Positions 33,109 to 42,956 of a DNA stretch of 64,000 nt are shown here, piece by piece. Within the stretch, counting starts at the first letter, position 1. Each line of letters begins with the position of its first letter. Source of the stretch: JAFDXJ01 sp038257845 (GTDB lineage: Bacteria; Bacteroidota; Bacteroidia; Chitinophagales; Chitinophagaceae); assembly GCA_038257845.1 (NCBI GenBank), contig JBBSQL010000003.1:62001-126000 (forward strand), written 5' to 3'. The notes under the pieces were generated by a model. That model did no database searches and was not told the origin of the DNA. It saw nothing but the letters and a program-made list of their open reading frames with translations. A program made the position numbers and the translations under genes.

Positions 33109-35091
33109 ATGAGAAAATTAAAAATACCAAGATACATTCAATGGATCGGATTAACTGCAATATTTTTTTTACTGGTGATGTTTTTATTGCGCGTGGCAAT
33201 GGTTTTATTTTTTAAATCACCCGCAGGAATGGAAGTTCCATACAAGGATGTTTTTATTTTAGGCCTGCGCTATGATCTCCGCGATGCCTGCATCCTTTCA
33301 CTAATTTTATTTTTATTGGGAAGTATCAAACCGCTTCATCCATTTGACAGAAAATTGGGTAGGGCAGTTGCTTTCTCCATTTTAGTGATCGCTATAATTT
33401 TATTTACAATTTTTTATGTTTTTGATTTTGCAAATTATGCCTATTTATCACAGCGGCTCACAGCATCTATCTTAAACTATTTGCATGATGCAAAAATTTC
33501 CATGGGTATGATCTGGCAAACATATCCCGTAGTTTGGATCATCCTGGGCATTTTACTTTTCATTGGTTTTCTCGTTGCAATAGTGCGCCTCATTTATAAT
33601 TTCATGTTGTCGCGAAAGCCGCATAACACGCGGGCTTCAAGAATAGTTTGGGGAATTATATTCTTCATTGTTTTAGGCCTCGGCATATTTGGAAGGGCAG
33701 GACAATTTCCACTTCGCTGGAGTGATGCATTTGTTTTTAATAATGACTACGCATCAGGAATGTCATTAAATCCATTCCAGTCTTTTTTCAGTTCGCTTGA
33801 TTTTAAAGTGGTCAATGATGATCCTGTTGCCACTCAAAAATATTACGCGCTGATGAGTAATTATCTCGGTGTCACAAATCCGAATGCTGCCACATTAAAT
33901 TTCGAACGCATTGTACAACCACCAGATTCAGGTGAAGTTGTAAAACCGAATATTGTATTAGTTATTTGTGAATCATTCAGTGCGTACAAAAGTTCTATGT
34001 ATGGAAATCCTTTAAACACCACGCCTTACTTTAATGAATTATGTAATACAGGAATATTTTTCGACCGCTATTTTACACCTTCTTATGGCACGGCGCGCGG
34101 CGTTTGGGCTACCGTAACAGGCATCCCGGATGTGGAGATCACGAATACGTCCAGCAGGAATCCGCAGGCGGTAGATCAGCATACCATTATCAATGCATTT
34201 AAAGGGTATGAAAAATATTATTTTATTGGCGGAAGCGCAAGCTGGGCAAATATCCGCGGGCTTATCACCAACAATATCAATGATGTGCATTTATACGAAC
34301 AGGACGATTACAGCGCTAAAAAAATTGATGTGTGGGGTATCAGTGATAAAAATTTATTTCTTGAATCGAATAAAGTCTTAGGCAAAGTAAAACAACCATT
34401 TTTTGCGGTAATTCAAACTGCGGATAATCACCGGCCATATACAATTCCGAAAGAAGACCTGGCATTATTTCAAAAGAAAAAAATTTCCAAAGACAGTTTG
34501 AAAAAATATGGGTTTGAAGATGAAGATGAATACAACGCATTTCGATATACAGATTTTTGTTATAAACAATTCATGGATGCCGCACAGAAAAATCCTTATT
34601 TTAAAAATACCATTTTTGTTTTCACCGGTGACCATGGCATTCGTGGCGATGCGGGAAATATGTTTCCCAAAGCCTGGACAGAACAGGGACTTACTTCAGA
34701 GCATACGCCATTTTTAATTTACGCGCCATTCATGCTGCAATCCGCGCGCTATTCTTATCCCGCTTCGCAGTTAGACATTTTACCAACGATTGCCGGCTTG
34801 TGTAAAATTCCATATACCAATACAAGCCTTGGCCGCGATTTATTGTCGCGTAAAGATTCCTTGCAAAATGGTTATGCATTTATTTTTGATCCGGACCTGA
34901 AACGTATCGGCGTTTTAAATGAAAAATATTATTATAGTATTGGCATCAATAATTCCAGCCCGGAACAATTTGTTAGTATGACGGATAATCAAAAATTAAT
35001 TCTTTCCGATACACTTCGAAACAAATTCAGAAACATGACAAATGCTTTTTATGAAACATCGAGGTATATGATTTTGAATAATAAGAAATAG
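33109..35091 (+). CDS. LTA-synthase-like membrane sulfatase
   Basis: The 660-residue protein has five probable N-terminal membrane helices (about 1-205) and a periplasmic sulfatase/alkaline-phosphatase-fold domain. VLVICESFSAYKSSMYGN holds the first metal ligand, T328 in SYGTARG is the likely nucleophile, and TGDHG and QTADNHRPY are further metal-site parts. Family members transfer or hydrolyse phosphoglycerol or phosphoethanolamine groups; in Gram-negatives they modify envelope glycolipids. The ATG at 33109 is chosen over the upstream TTG because the promoter box covers that TTG. Confidence 0.9.
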   Translation: MRKLKIPRYIQWIGLTAIFFLLVMFLLRVAMVLFFKSPAGMEVPYKDVFILGLRYDLRDACILSLILFLLGSIKPLHPFDRKLGRAVAFSILVIAIILFTIFYVFDFANYAYLSQRLTASILNYLHDAKISMGMIWQTYPVVWIILGILLFIGFLVAIVRLIYNFMLSRKPHNTRASRIVWGIIFFIVLGLGIFGRAGQFPLRWSDAFVFNNDYASGMSLNPFQSFFSSLDFKVVNDDPVATQKYYALMSNYLGVTNPNAATLNFERIVQPPDSGEVVKPNIVLVICESFSAYKSSMYGNPLNTTPYFNELCNTGIFFDRYFTPSYGTARGVWATVTGIPDVEITNTSSRNPQAVDQHTIINAFKGYEKYYFIGGSASWANIRGLITNNINDVHLYEQDDYSAKKIDVWGISDKNLFLESNKVLGKVKQPFFAVIQTADNHRPYTIPKEDLALFQKKKISKDSLKKYGFEDEDEYNAFRYTDFCYKQFMDAAQKNPYFKNTIFVFTGDHGIRGDAGNMFPKAWTEQGLTSEHTPFLIYAPFMLQSARYSYPASQLDILPTIAGLCKIPYTNTSLGRDLLSRKDSLQNGYAFIFDPDLKRIGVLNEKYYYSIGINNSSPEQFVSMTDNQKLILSDTLRNKFRNMTNAFYETSRYMILNNKK

Positions 35092-35410
35092 GAAATACAA
35101 ATATTCCGAGGTACCGGTTAGTTGTTGTTCAATTCGATTCGGGATTTTATATTCTCTTTTGCCATTTTTTATAGCTCACTCTATAACTTATTCTTCCAAA
35201 CTCTGTGGTTCTCCGTGCCCTCCGTGTAACAAAAAATTACACGAGTTGTTTTAATTATTGCGAAAATTTAAAATCATGGTTTATGTCTCGCGGGATTCTG
35301 CCAACATTGAAAAGTTATTATTGCATTTTTTCCCAACTATTATCTTATATCTTTTAGTTTTCTCTGCAGAATGCTGACACCTCATACCTGACACTTCAAA
35401 CCTCACACAA
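35092..35410. repeat. Gene-free stretch with a dispersed-repeat fragment
   Basis: No gene is seen. Bases 35201-35227 read, on the minus strand, as a CACGGAG/CACAGAG-type periodic repeat known as a dispersed intergenic sequence in many bacteria. A perfect hairpin CGTGTAA/TTACACG (35223-35243) overlaps its end. Bases 35375-35408 contain an imperfect run of (A)CCT(G/C)ACAC units. These look like repeat debris rather than regulation. Confidence 0.45.
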
Positions 35411-35414
35411 AAAA

Positions 35415-35443
35415 AACATCGTGCATTTTAATCGCACGATGTT
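35415..35443 (-). terminator. Terminator of the kelch-protein gene
   Basis: AACATCGTGC (35415-35424) and GCACGATGTT (35434-35443) form a perfect 10-bp stem; a T run follows on the minus strand. Confidence 0.85.
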
Positions 35444-35470
35444 TTCGTTTTATTAAACGGATTTAATATT

Positions 35471-37282
35471 TTATTGAACGATAAGTTTAATTGACTGAAT
35501 GCCTTTGTCAGTCACCATTTGGATAGTATAAGTACCAGCTACCAATCCGCTGGTGCTTAATGGCAGTGTATAATTTCCCTGTGCTAAATTTTTATTCAGC
35601 AATACTTTCATTGTATTACCATTTTGATTTAAAAGCTGGATTGAAACATTTGATGCTTTAGCAATCGTGTATTTAACAGTGGTTTGATACATTGCCGGGT
35701 TTGGATATACAGATATTGTATTCAATGCGTCTGTTTCAGCATCTTCAAAAATATCTTTTCCTTTAAAATCAACAGCAGTAAAATTCAAGCCATTATAATG
35801 GGAATAAATAGGATCTGATGCGATACCGTTTGCAGTTACTACGATCGTGTAATCGCCTGCCGGTATTCCAGTTGGCGCTTTTACAGTAACTGTATCAGGC
35901 TGGCTACCTCTCATTACTCCTGTGCTGGTCCAGTTGTATGTACGGGCATAATAAACATTTGAGCCGGAAGAAATTCTAATAATTGGATAATTGGTATTCA
36001 TTTGCCAGTCATCTCCATACGTTGCACCTTCGGAAATTCCGTTGAAGCCGGTTCCTGCCATTTTGAAAACCCTTCCATATATTCTTTTAACTTTATTGAT
36101 CACTGGTTTGCCGGAAGCCAATGGTGAACCATCAGGTGTATAAATATAATACTGGTTTGAATTCTGCGTGCTGTATAATATTTGTCCGTTTGGCAAACAA
36201 AGCATTCCAGTATAATAACATGGAACATTTAATGTAAGGCCGCCTGCAGGTGCATCCACTCTTGTAAAAGTATTTGATGTATAATCATATTCATAAAAAG
36301 AAGTGGGTGTGGGAAAATGATTACCTGAAGTGGGAACAGGTGAAGTAGCACACAGCACTTTTCCATTTACCATCATGGCTGCTGCTGCATCAGGTGTGCC
36401 CTGTGAATTTGGAAAATCAGCCGCTGCAGCCCAGGTACCGGGGGAGGAAGAACCGGATGGTGTATATATTGCATTATGGCCGGTAGATCCGATAAAAAAT
36501 GCACGGCCATCCGGTAATAATACAGCGCCACCTTGCTCTAATCCATACGGGTCATACACAGAAACAGGTACGGTTGCATCTGCTACCCACATACCCAGTG
36601 ATGGAATATATCTTTCAGAATTTGTAGAATTTCTGTCAACAAATAAAATACTGCCATCAGCCAGTTTTACCCAGGCTGATTCATTGTGAATGCCAATACA
36701 GGTCGGGCCTGTAGAATAAACACTTGTCATTGGGTCCCATAATTTTGTAACACGCAGGTTACTGGTAACCAATGCCTGCAATACAGTTCCATCTTCCAGG
36801 ATCTCTGAGTTGGCATCGCTTACTGTACTACCAATTGCACCATTCAAAGTCCAGGTGTCTGTAAGTGGATCATAAGTTTCTCCATAAGAACCGCCTGTGC
36901 CATATTCACCACCGGCAACATATACACGGCCGTCTTTCAAAACCTGTGAAGAATAGTACAGGCGTGTTTTATTCATTGGCGCAATGGAAGACCAGGTACC
37001 ATTGATATAACTACCGTGACTGTCCGGTGTGAGTTTATTGTAAATGTTCCCGATGCCATCCGTGCCGCCGGAAAAACTTTTACAAATTACAGATCCGTCC
37101 GAAAGGAGCAAAGAACCGCCACCATTAGATCCTGGTGCTAAATTAGTTACAGGTGTCCAGGAGCCCTGTGAAAATGAAGTCATCGTAAATGACAGCGAAA
37201 TCAAAGTGAGCAGAATTGCAGAAAAAGCAATTTTAGTGTGCCTCAGACTTTTGAAGTCAGCGAAGCGTACATGTAGTTTCAT
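35471..37282 (-). CDS. Secreted kelch/galactose-oxidase-like protein with T9SS sorting domain
   Basis: The 603-residue protein has a long signal peptide (about 1-39, ending MTSFSQ). Six to seven kelch-type repeats follow (LKDGRVYVAGGEYG, LPDGRAFFIGSTG, LPNGQILYSTQN). An IPT/E-set domain of the galactose-oxidase type lies at about 395-500, and a C-terminal T9SS type A sorting domain covers the last 80 residues (VYPNPAMYQTTVKY to SIKLIVQ). It should cross the outer membrane by T9SS and be anchored or released at the surface. The oxidase copper ligands could not be traced, so enzymatic activity is uncertain. Confidence 0.88.
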   Translation of the reverse strand: MKLHVRFADFKSLRHTKIAFSAILLTLISLSFTMTSFSQGSWTPVTNLAPGSNGGGSLLLSDGSVICKSFSGGTDGIGNIYNKLTPDSHGSYINGTWSSIAPMNKTRLYYSSQVLKDGRVYVAGGEYGTGGSYGETYDPLTDTWTLNGAIGSTVSDANSEILEDGTVLQALVTSNLRVTKLWDPMTSVYSTGPTCIGIHNESAWVKLADGSILFVDRNSTNSERYIPSLGMWVADATVPVSVYDPYGLEQGGAVLLPDGRAFFIGSTGHNAIYTPSGSSSPGTWAAAADFPNSQGTPDAAAAMMVNGKVLCATSPVPTSGNHFPTPTSFYEYDYTSNTFTRVDAPAGGLTLNVPCYYTGMLCLPNGQILYSTQNSNQYYIYTPDGSPLASGKPVINKVKRIYGRVFKMAGTGFNGISEGATYGDDWQMNTNYPIIRISSGSNVYYARTYNWTSTGVMRGSQPDTVTVKAPTGIPAGDYTIVVTANGIASDPIYSHYNGLNFTAVDFKGKDIFEDAETDALNTISVYPNPAMYQTTVKYTIAKASNVSIQLLNQNGNTMKVLLNKNLAQGNYTLPLSTSGLVAGTYTIQMVTDKGIQSIKLIVQ

Positions 37283-37458
37283 GTTGTTTGTTTTTTAATG
37301 TGAAGAAAAATAGAAAGGTAATAAAATGCTAATCTATTAATATTTTTTGTAATCTGAGACAATTTTTTTTAAAAGGCAATTATATTTATCCAATGGCAGG
37401 AAATCCTATAAAAATAATTATTGAAAAAATGACACTTAATTTAAATTGAAAGACATCA

Positions 37459-37968
37459 TTATATCGCCGCCAACCGTTGCAAATGCATCCTTTTACCGGC
37501 ATCACCGGTATAAGTTAGTATATAATAATTCCCCTTATAAATTATAAAATTTTGTTTAAAATATAAATACTGGCCTTGTTCATTAATCCCATTATACATA
37601 ATAAAATAAACATCTGTACCAAACAATTGCATGGGTTTATCTGCCATAAGCCTGCAATCTTTCAGGTACTTTTTGAATTCAATATAATTCGTTTCTGCAA
37701 AATCCCTGACTTTTAAATTTTTAGCTCCGGGCGGTGCAGGAATAATAGCAATACTCACATTTTCCTGGTATTTATCATTTGACCCTTCTTTGGGTGAAAT
37801 GATCATATAGCCATCTCTGTTTACATCCATCACTTTCCAGTCCGGCGGATATTTAATACTGGAAAAAAATTGAGGATCCACCTGCGTTTTCCATTTGCTC
37901 ATATCATTTATCTGTGTTTTCGCAGAGATGATCACAAAGAGTAATGGAATCATGAGGAGCTTTTTCAT
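37459..37968 (-). CDS. Small exported protein of unknown function
   Basis: The ATG at 37968 is chosen because it places the signal peptide MKKLLMIPLLFVIISAKTQ at the N-terminus; the longer frame adds 14 residues without purpose. The mature part (about 150 residues) is beta-rich (SIKYPPDWKVMDVNRDGYMI, NFIIYKGNYYILTYTG), resembling PsbP/DcrB-like folds. Function unknown. A methyltransferase gene on the same strand ends 18 bp upstream of its 5' side region. Confidence 0.6.
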   Translation of the reverse strand: MKKLLMIPLLFVIISAKTQINDMSKWKTQVDPQFFSSIKYPPDWKVMDVNRDGYMIISPKEGSNDKYQENVSIAIIPAPPGAKNLKVRDFAETNYIEFKKYLKDCRLMADKPMQLFGTDVYFIMYNGINEQGQYLYFKQNFIIYKGNYYILTYTGDAGKRMHLQRLAAI

Positions 37969-38028
37969 AAACAGGTATTTAGAATGACAGATTGCAGGAT
38001 AAATATACATTTTTTTTAAAGAAAATAT

Positions 38029-38781
38029 TCAATATTTTTTTGCAATCAAAATCATACGTGGTGAATTGGGTGGGTCATATTGAGCAAGTAAATAATCGCC
38101 GAATATTACTTCAACACGCATCATTTGCCAGGATAGCATTTCTATAAAATCTATGCATGAAAACTTGCGAACCTTTTCCGTATAAGAATGATGAAAATTA
38201 TTTTTTTCATCGTGCACATCAATCTTTTTATAAATATGGGTATTGTCCTGCCACCTGCTGATTTCAAAGTTCACATCACCGGATTTTTTAGTATCTGATG
38301 GCACTAACTGTTTTTCGGCATAAGGCACATTTAAATAATCAATGATAAAAACACCATTCATTTTTAAACTTTGAGCAATCGCCTGCAATGCGTCATGATG
38401 TTCATTCAGTGTATTAAAATAACCAAAGCTTGTAAAGAAATTAAAAGCATAATCAAAATGATTTTGCAAAAATGGTTTCCGCATATCATGCGAAAAAAAA
38501 TGCAGGTTTTTGCTTTCCATTTTTTTTGCTTCCAAAATGGCTGTCTCCGCGATATCAATGCCCACTACATCAAAACCCATTTCTGCCAAAACCTTGCTGT
38601 AGCGGCCTTTTCCACAGGCTACATCCAGTACCAGGCTTTCGTGTTTTGGATTTAACCAACCGATTAGTCTTTGCAAAAATGCTTCCGCTTCGGCATCATT
38701 CCGCTTAGCATACAGCATATTATAATAGGGAGATTCAAACCAGGTATCAAACCACTCTTCATGTTCTATCTTATTAGCCAT
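38029..38781 (-). CDS. Class I SAM-dependent methyltransferase
   Basis: The 250-residue enzyme has the Rossmann motif I VLDVACGKGRYSKVLAEMG, motif II VVGIDIAETAI and motif IV FDYAFNFFTSFGYF. The substrate is probably a small molecule; the specific reaction cannot be named. It is divergent from the phosphohexomutase gene. Confidence 0.88.
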   Translation of the reverse strand: MANKIEHEEWFDTWFESPYYNMLYAKRNDAEAEAFLQRLIGWLNPKHESLVLDVACGKGRYSKVLAEMGFDVVGIDIAETAILEAKKMESKNLHFFSHDMRKPFLQNHFDYAFNFFTSFGYFNTLNEHHDALQAIAQSLKMNGVFIIDYLNVPYAEKQLVPSDTKKSGDVNFEISRWQDNTHIYKKIDVHDEKNNFHHSYTEKVRKFSCIDFIEMLSWQMMRVEVIFGDYLLAQYDPPNSPRMILIAKKY

Positions 38782-38853
38782 ATTTTACAAAATTATTTTT
38801 AAATCTTTATAAGTTCATAAAATCATCGCATAGATTAAGTAGAATTTTTGAGT

Positions 38854-38861
38854 TAATTTTG
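38854..38861 (+). promoter_or_regulatory. Promoter -7 box of the phosphohexomutase gene
   Basis: TAATTTTG matches TAnnTTTG, 21 bp before the chosen ATG at 38883, and covers the upstream TTG that would otherwise be a longer start. Confidence 0.5.
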
Positions 38862-38882
38862 CACTCCTGTAAAAAATACACC

Positions 38883-40265
38883 ATGGCATTGATTAAAAGC
38901 ATTTCGGGCATAAGAGGTACGATTGGAGGCGTTCCGGGTAAAAGTCTGAGCCCGATAGATGTGGTGAAATTTGTTGCAGCCTATAGTAGTTTTATTCTTG
39001 AAAAAGATTTGTCCAATAAAAAAATTGTTATCGGTCGTGATGGTCGGATTAGTGGCGAAATGATGCAGGTTTTTGCAATGAATACATTATTGGCAATGGG
39101 ACTTGATGTACTTGATGCAGGTCTCAGTACGACGCCGACAATTGAAATGGCTGTGATATCCAACAAAGCAGCAGGTGGTATCATCTTGTCTGCCAGTCAC
39201 AATCCCAAAGAATGGAATGCTTTAAAATTTTTCAATGAAAAGGGTGAATTTTTAAGCGCTGCGGATGGTGAAAAAATTTTAGAATTAGCCCATAAAAATG
39301 AATTTCATTTTGCATCAGTGGAAGCAGCAGGAAAACATACTCTTATTCATGATGCGCTCAAAAATCATATTGATGCAATTATAAATCACCCATTGGTGGA
39401 TGTTGAAAAAATTAAAAATAGTGATTTTAAAATTGTTGTGGATGCCATTAACAGTACAGGTGCCATCGCAGTACCGGCATTGCTGGATGCACTCCAGGTA
39501 AAAGATTACACGGTGCTCAATGCAGAGATCAATGGCAAATTTGCACATAATCCTGAACCACTTCCCCAACATTTGCAGGGGCTTTCAAGCGAGGTGAAAA
39601 AAAAGCATGCGCATCTTGGCATTGCTGTTGACCCGGATGTGGACAGGCTTTGCTTTGTATGTGAAGATGGAACCATGTTTGGCGAAGAATACACTTTAGT
39701 GGCTGTTGCAGATTATGTATTGAAACATACAAAAGGGAATACAGTCAGCAATTTATCATCTACGCGGGCATTGCGTGATATCACTGAAAAACACGGCGGC
39801 ACTTATTATGCCAGCGCCGTTGGTGAAGTGAACGTAGTAAATAAAATGAAAGAAGTGCATGCAGTTATTGGTGGAGAAGGGAATGGGGGTATCATCGTGC
39901 CTGAATTGCATTATGGACGCGATGCATTAATTGGTATTGCATTATTTCTTTCGCATTTGGCAGCATCCGGGAAAGGGGCATCAAAACTTCGTGCGCAGTA
40001 CCCAAATTATTTTATCAGTAAAAATAAAATTGAATTAAATGATGGTGTTGACACGGCGAAAATTTTTGAATCGTTAAAAATAAAATATAAAAAGCAACCC
40101 TTAGATACCATTGACGGGTTAAAAATATTTTTTGAAAATGATTGGGTGCACTTGCGAACCAGCAATACAGAACCTATTATCCGTATTTACGCGGAAAGCA
40201 GTTTTGAGACGACTGCCAATAATATAGCCAACCGTATTCAACAGGATATACGGGAATGTATGTAA
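38883..40265 (+). CDS. glmM: Phosphoglucosamine mutase or related phosphohexomutase
   Basis: Interconverts hexose 6- and 1-phosphates; the GlmM type makes glucosamine 1-phosphate for cell-wall UDP-GlcNAc. The 460-residue protein has the start SISGIRGTIGG, the phosphoserine loop LSASHNPKEWN (S105), the metal loop DPDVDRLCF, the sugar loop GEGNGGII, and the phosphate loop RTSNTEPIIRIYAE. All four domains are intact. GlmM is the most likely identity, but PMM/PGM paralogues look alike. Confidence 0.85.
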   Translation: MALIKSISGIRGTIGGVPGKSLSPIDVVKFVAAYSSFILEKDLSNKKIVIGRDGRISGEMMQVFAMNTLLAMGLDVLDAGLSTTPTIEMAVISNKAAGGIILSASHNPKEWNALKFFNEKGEFLSAADGEKILELAHKNEFHFASVEAAGKHTLIHDALKNHIDAIINHPLVDVEKIKNSDFKIVVDAINSTGAIAVPALLDALQVKDYTVLNAEINGKFAHNPEPLPQHLQGLSSEVKKKHAHLGIAVDPDVDRLCFVCEDGTMFGEEYTLVAVADYVLKHTKGNTVSNLSSTRALRDITEKHGGTYYASAVGEVNVVNKMKEVHAVIGGEGNGGIIVPELHYGRDALIGIALFLSHLAASGKGASKLRAQYPNYFISKNKIELNDGVDTAKIFESLKIKYKKQPLDTIDGLKIFFENDWVHLRTSNTEPIIRIYAESSFETTANNIANRIQQDIRECM

Positions 40266-40286
40266 AATGCTTTCTTCATTTTATAG

Positions 40287-40294
40287 TAATTTTG
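40287..40294 (+). promoter_or_regulatory. Promoter -7 box of the cysteine desulfurase gene
   Basis: TAATTTTG, 40 bp before the ATG; no clear -33 element. Confidence 0.45.
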
Positions 40295-40334
40295 CAGAAG
40301 TAATATTTAATACCCCGCAATAAAAGTTTTTTTT

Positions 40335-41462
40335 ATGGAAAGAATTTATTTTGATAATGCCGCAACAACCGCATTAGACCCTGCTGTTTTAGACAGTATG
40401 ATGCCCTATTTAACCACACATTTTGGCAACCCATCCTCCATTTATAGTTATGGCCGCGAAACCCGCATGGCAGTAGAGATGGCGCGTAAACAAACCGCAA
40501 AAATCCTGAATACTTCACCGGGCAGTATATTTTTTACAAGCGGCGGTACAGAAAGTATCAATACAATTTTAAAAGCGGCGGTACGCGATCTCGGGTGTAC
40601 ACATATTATTAGTTCGCCGATAGAACATCATGCTACCATGCACACCCTGGAATTCATGGCAGAAAACTGGAAAACAAATGTAGAATATGTAAAACTTTTG
40701 CCAGATGGCCATCTTGATTTGGAAGACCTGGAAAATTTATTAAAAAATAGCAAGGAGAAAACACTTGTAGCGCTCATGCACGCCAATAATGAAATTGGCA
40801 ATATGCTTGACCTGCATGTTGTTGGAAATCTTTGCAGGAAATATGATGCATTATTTTTCAGTGATACAGTACAAACAGTTGGCCATTTCCCATTTGATTT
40901 AAAAAATACACCGGTGGATTTTATTACTGCAGCAGGACATAAATTTCATGGTCCAAAAGGTGTAGGTATGATGTATGTAAATGAAAATTTGAAAATAAAA
41001 CCATTGATCAGTGGTGGTGCCCAGGAACGTGCTATGCGCGCTGGTACGGAAAATATTTATGGTATTGTTGGTTTTGCAAAAGCATTGGACATGGCCACAA
41101 AAAATTATGAACATGATAAAGCATATATCAGCGGTGTACGTAATTATATGATGGAGCAATTGAAAAATAATTTTACTAATATTTCATTTAACGGTGATCC
41201 AACCGGAAGAAGTTTATATACCGTGCTGAATGTAAATTTCCCCAAAACAGCAAAAACAGAAATGATATTGATGAACCTGGATATGCAACACATTTGCGCA
41301 AGTGGTGGAAGTGCATGTTCCAGTGGTGCGGAAGCAGGTAGCCATGTGATTCATGCATTAAACCCTGACCCAAATATGGTGGCTGTTCGTTTTTCTTTTT
41401 GCAAACATAATAGCCGCGAAGAAGTGGACGCTGTTATCAATGTACTGAAAGAAATTTTATAA
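40335..41462 (+). CDS. Cysteine desulfurase (NifS/IscS type)
   Basis: PLP enzyme that takes sulfur from cysteine for Fe-S clusters and tRNA thiolation. It has 375 residues. YFDNAATTALDP opens the fold; FTSGGTESIN binds phosphate; K203 in AAGHKFHGPKG carries PLP; C328 in SGGSACSSG is the sulfur-accepting cysteine on a short loop. IscU and other iron-sulfur assembly genes are not adjacent. Confidence 0.94.
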   Translation: MERIYFDNAATTALDPAVLDSMMPYLTTHFGNPSSIYSYGRETRMAVEMARKQTAKILNTSPGSIFFTSGGTESINTILKAAVRDLGCTHIISSPIEHHATMHTLEFMAENWKTNVEYVKLLPDGHLDLEDLENLLKNSKEKTLVALMHANNEIGNMLDLHVVGNLCRKYDALFFSDTVQTVGHFPFDLKNTPVDFITAAGHKFHGPKGVGMMYVNENLKIKPLISGGAQERAMRAGTENIYGIVGFAKALDMATKNYEHDKAYISGVRNYMMEQLKNNFTNISFNGDPTGRSLYTVLNVNFPKTAKTEMILMNLDMQHICASGGSACSSGAEAGSHVIHALNPDPNMVAVRFSFCKHNSREEVDAVINVLKEIL

Positions 41463-41542
41463 AATTTTCGGGTTTTTTTACTTTTCCCGACTAATTAAAA
41501 ATCTATCTTGCCGGGTATAATATTAATCAAAATATTTTTTCC

Positions 41543-42181
41543 ATGCCAGAATGGTTTACTTCAGATTATCAACGCCTGGCTTTATCCCTGATCATTGGTG
41601 CTTTAATTGGTGCGGAAAGGGAATACAGATCCAAATCTGCCGGGCTACGCACAATGGTGTTGGTATGCGTAGGTTCCTGCCTTTTTACAATTTTATCCAT
41701 GCGCATTGGTGCAGGTACAAATACCGACCGCATAGCCTCCAATATTATTACCGGCATAGGTTTTCTTGGAGCTGGTGTTATTTTTAAAGAAACGAACAGG
41801 GTTACCGGAATTACTACTGCTACCACAATTTGGATGTCAGCTGCACTTGGAATGGCGGCGGGCAGTGGTTATTTTCAAATTGCGTGGATCACTACGGGAA
41901 TAATTTTACTTGTCCTTATTGGCTTAGCCTATGTACAACGCTGGATTGAATATGCAAACCAGATGCGGGATTATAAAATTGTTTGCTTGTATAATAAAGA
42001 AACACTGGGACGTTATGAAGCTTTATTCACTGACAATAAATTAAAAGCCATCCGCGGAAAACACACCAAAGAAGCCAATAAAATTACGGGCAATTGGCTG
42101 GTACAGGGCTCACAAAGAAATCATGAGAAAGTCATAAACGTCTTACTCAAAGATGATAGTATTTTGGAATTTGATTTTTAG
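41543..42181 (+). CDS. MgtC/SapB-family membrane protein
   Basis: The 212-residue protein has four to five membrane helices in the first 130 residues with LSLIIGALIGAEREYRSK and GIGFLGAGVIFK, the MgtC signature regions, plus a C-terminal ACT-like domain (about 145-212). MgtC proteins are linked to growth at low Mg2+ and modulate the ATP synthase or phosphate uptake in some bacteria; the role here is not shown. Confidence 0.9.
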   Translation: MPEWFTSDYQRLALSLIIGALIGAEREYRSKSAGLRTMVLVCVGSCLFTILSMRIGAGTNTDRIASNIITGIGFLGAGVIFKETNRVTGITTATTIWMSAALGMAAGSGYFQIAWITTGIILLVLIGLAYVQRWIEYANQMRDYKIVCLYNKETLGRYEALFTDNKLKAIRGKHTKEANKITGNWLVQGSQRNHEKVINVLLKDDSILEFDF

Positions 42182-42227
42182 AAATTTTTTTTTAAAAGCA
42201 AATAAATCTGCGACACTTACTTTCAGT

Positions 42228-42794
42228 TTATTTCATTTTCAGCCACTTCAATCTTAAATTTCTGTCAAGGCAACTTAATATTAATGTATCTCCATTAAAG
42301 GAAAATGCCCTGCGTACACTGGTATTCCAGTTGCCTGGAATCGAAGCGGAGATACGGTTATGCTGAACAATATCGGCTGTATCATCAATAGTATAATTGG
42401 CCATATACACATAGTCTGAAGAAAATTCTCCCAAAGCATCTTTCAAAGATGGCAGTGCCATAGTGTCCATTCTTGCAGTTACTTTTTCAGGTATGATGGC
42501 TTCCATTTCATTCAGCCATGGATAATCTTTAAAACCTTTTTTCGTGATTTGAACAGCCATGTGTCCGGCACCATCATATAAAATATACCCTGTTCCATCT
42601 TTTGCCCAGTTATCCTGCTGCCAGTTTCCAATGGAGTCCATATTTTGTACAATAATCAACTGGTACATACCATTTAATAATGCGCGGCGATCCGCATTGG
42701 GCGCGGTATTGCAGGCATTTATTACTATGAAAGCTATAAAAATAAAAATCAAAGAAATTTTACTTTTTATAGACTTATTTGATTTGAAGTTCAT
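42228..42794 (-). CDS. Lipocalin-like lipoprotein
   Basis: The 188-residue protein has a lipoprotein signal peptide (VINAC, C28). The mature part resembles the lipocalin-like domain: LLNGMYQLI, GTGYILYDGAGHMAVQI and YVYMANYTIDD. Ligand unknown. It is divergent from the secreted 518-residue protein. Confidence 0.7.
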   Translation of the reverse strand: MNFKSNKSIKSKISLIFIFIAFIVINACNTAPNADRRALLNGMYQLIIVQNMDSIGNWQQDNWAKDGTGYILYDGAGHMAVQITKKGFKDYPWLNEMEAIIPEKVTARMDTMALPSLKDALGEFSSDYVYMANYTIDDTADIVQHNRISASIPGNWNTSVRRAFSFNGDTLILSCLDRNLRLKWLKMK

Positions 42795-42923
42795 ACTGAT
42801 TTTTTTTGGTTGCGTTTTTGAAAATATTTCGATTGTAAAATAATTAGGAAATATGATTTATCAAAAAGAAAATACTTTTTTGAGTGTGCTTAAATCTTTT
42901 TCCTATAAATATTTGAATACCTA

Positions 42924-42931
42924 TACATTTG
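42924..42931 (+). promoter_or_regulatory. Promoter -7 box of the 518-residue exported protein
   Basis: TACATTTG matches TAnnTTTG, 25 bp before the ATG at 42957. Confidence 0.5.
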
Positions 42932-42956
42932 CGCCTTTAACATTTAAATAACCTTT

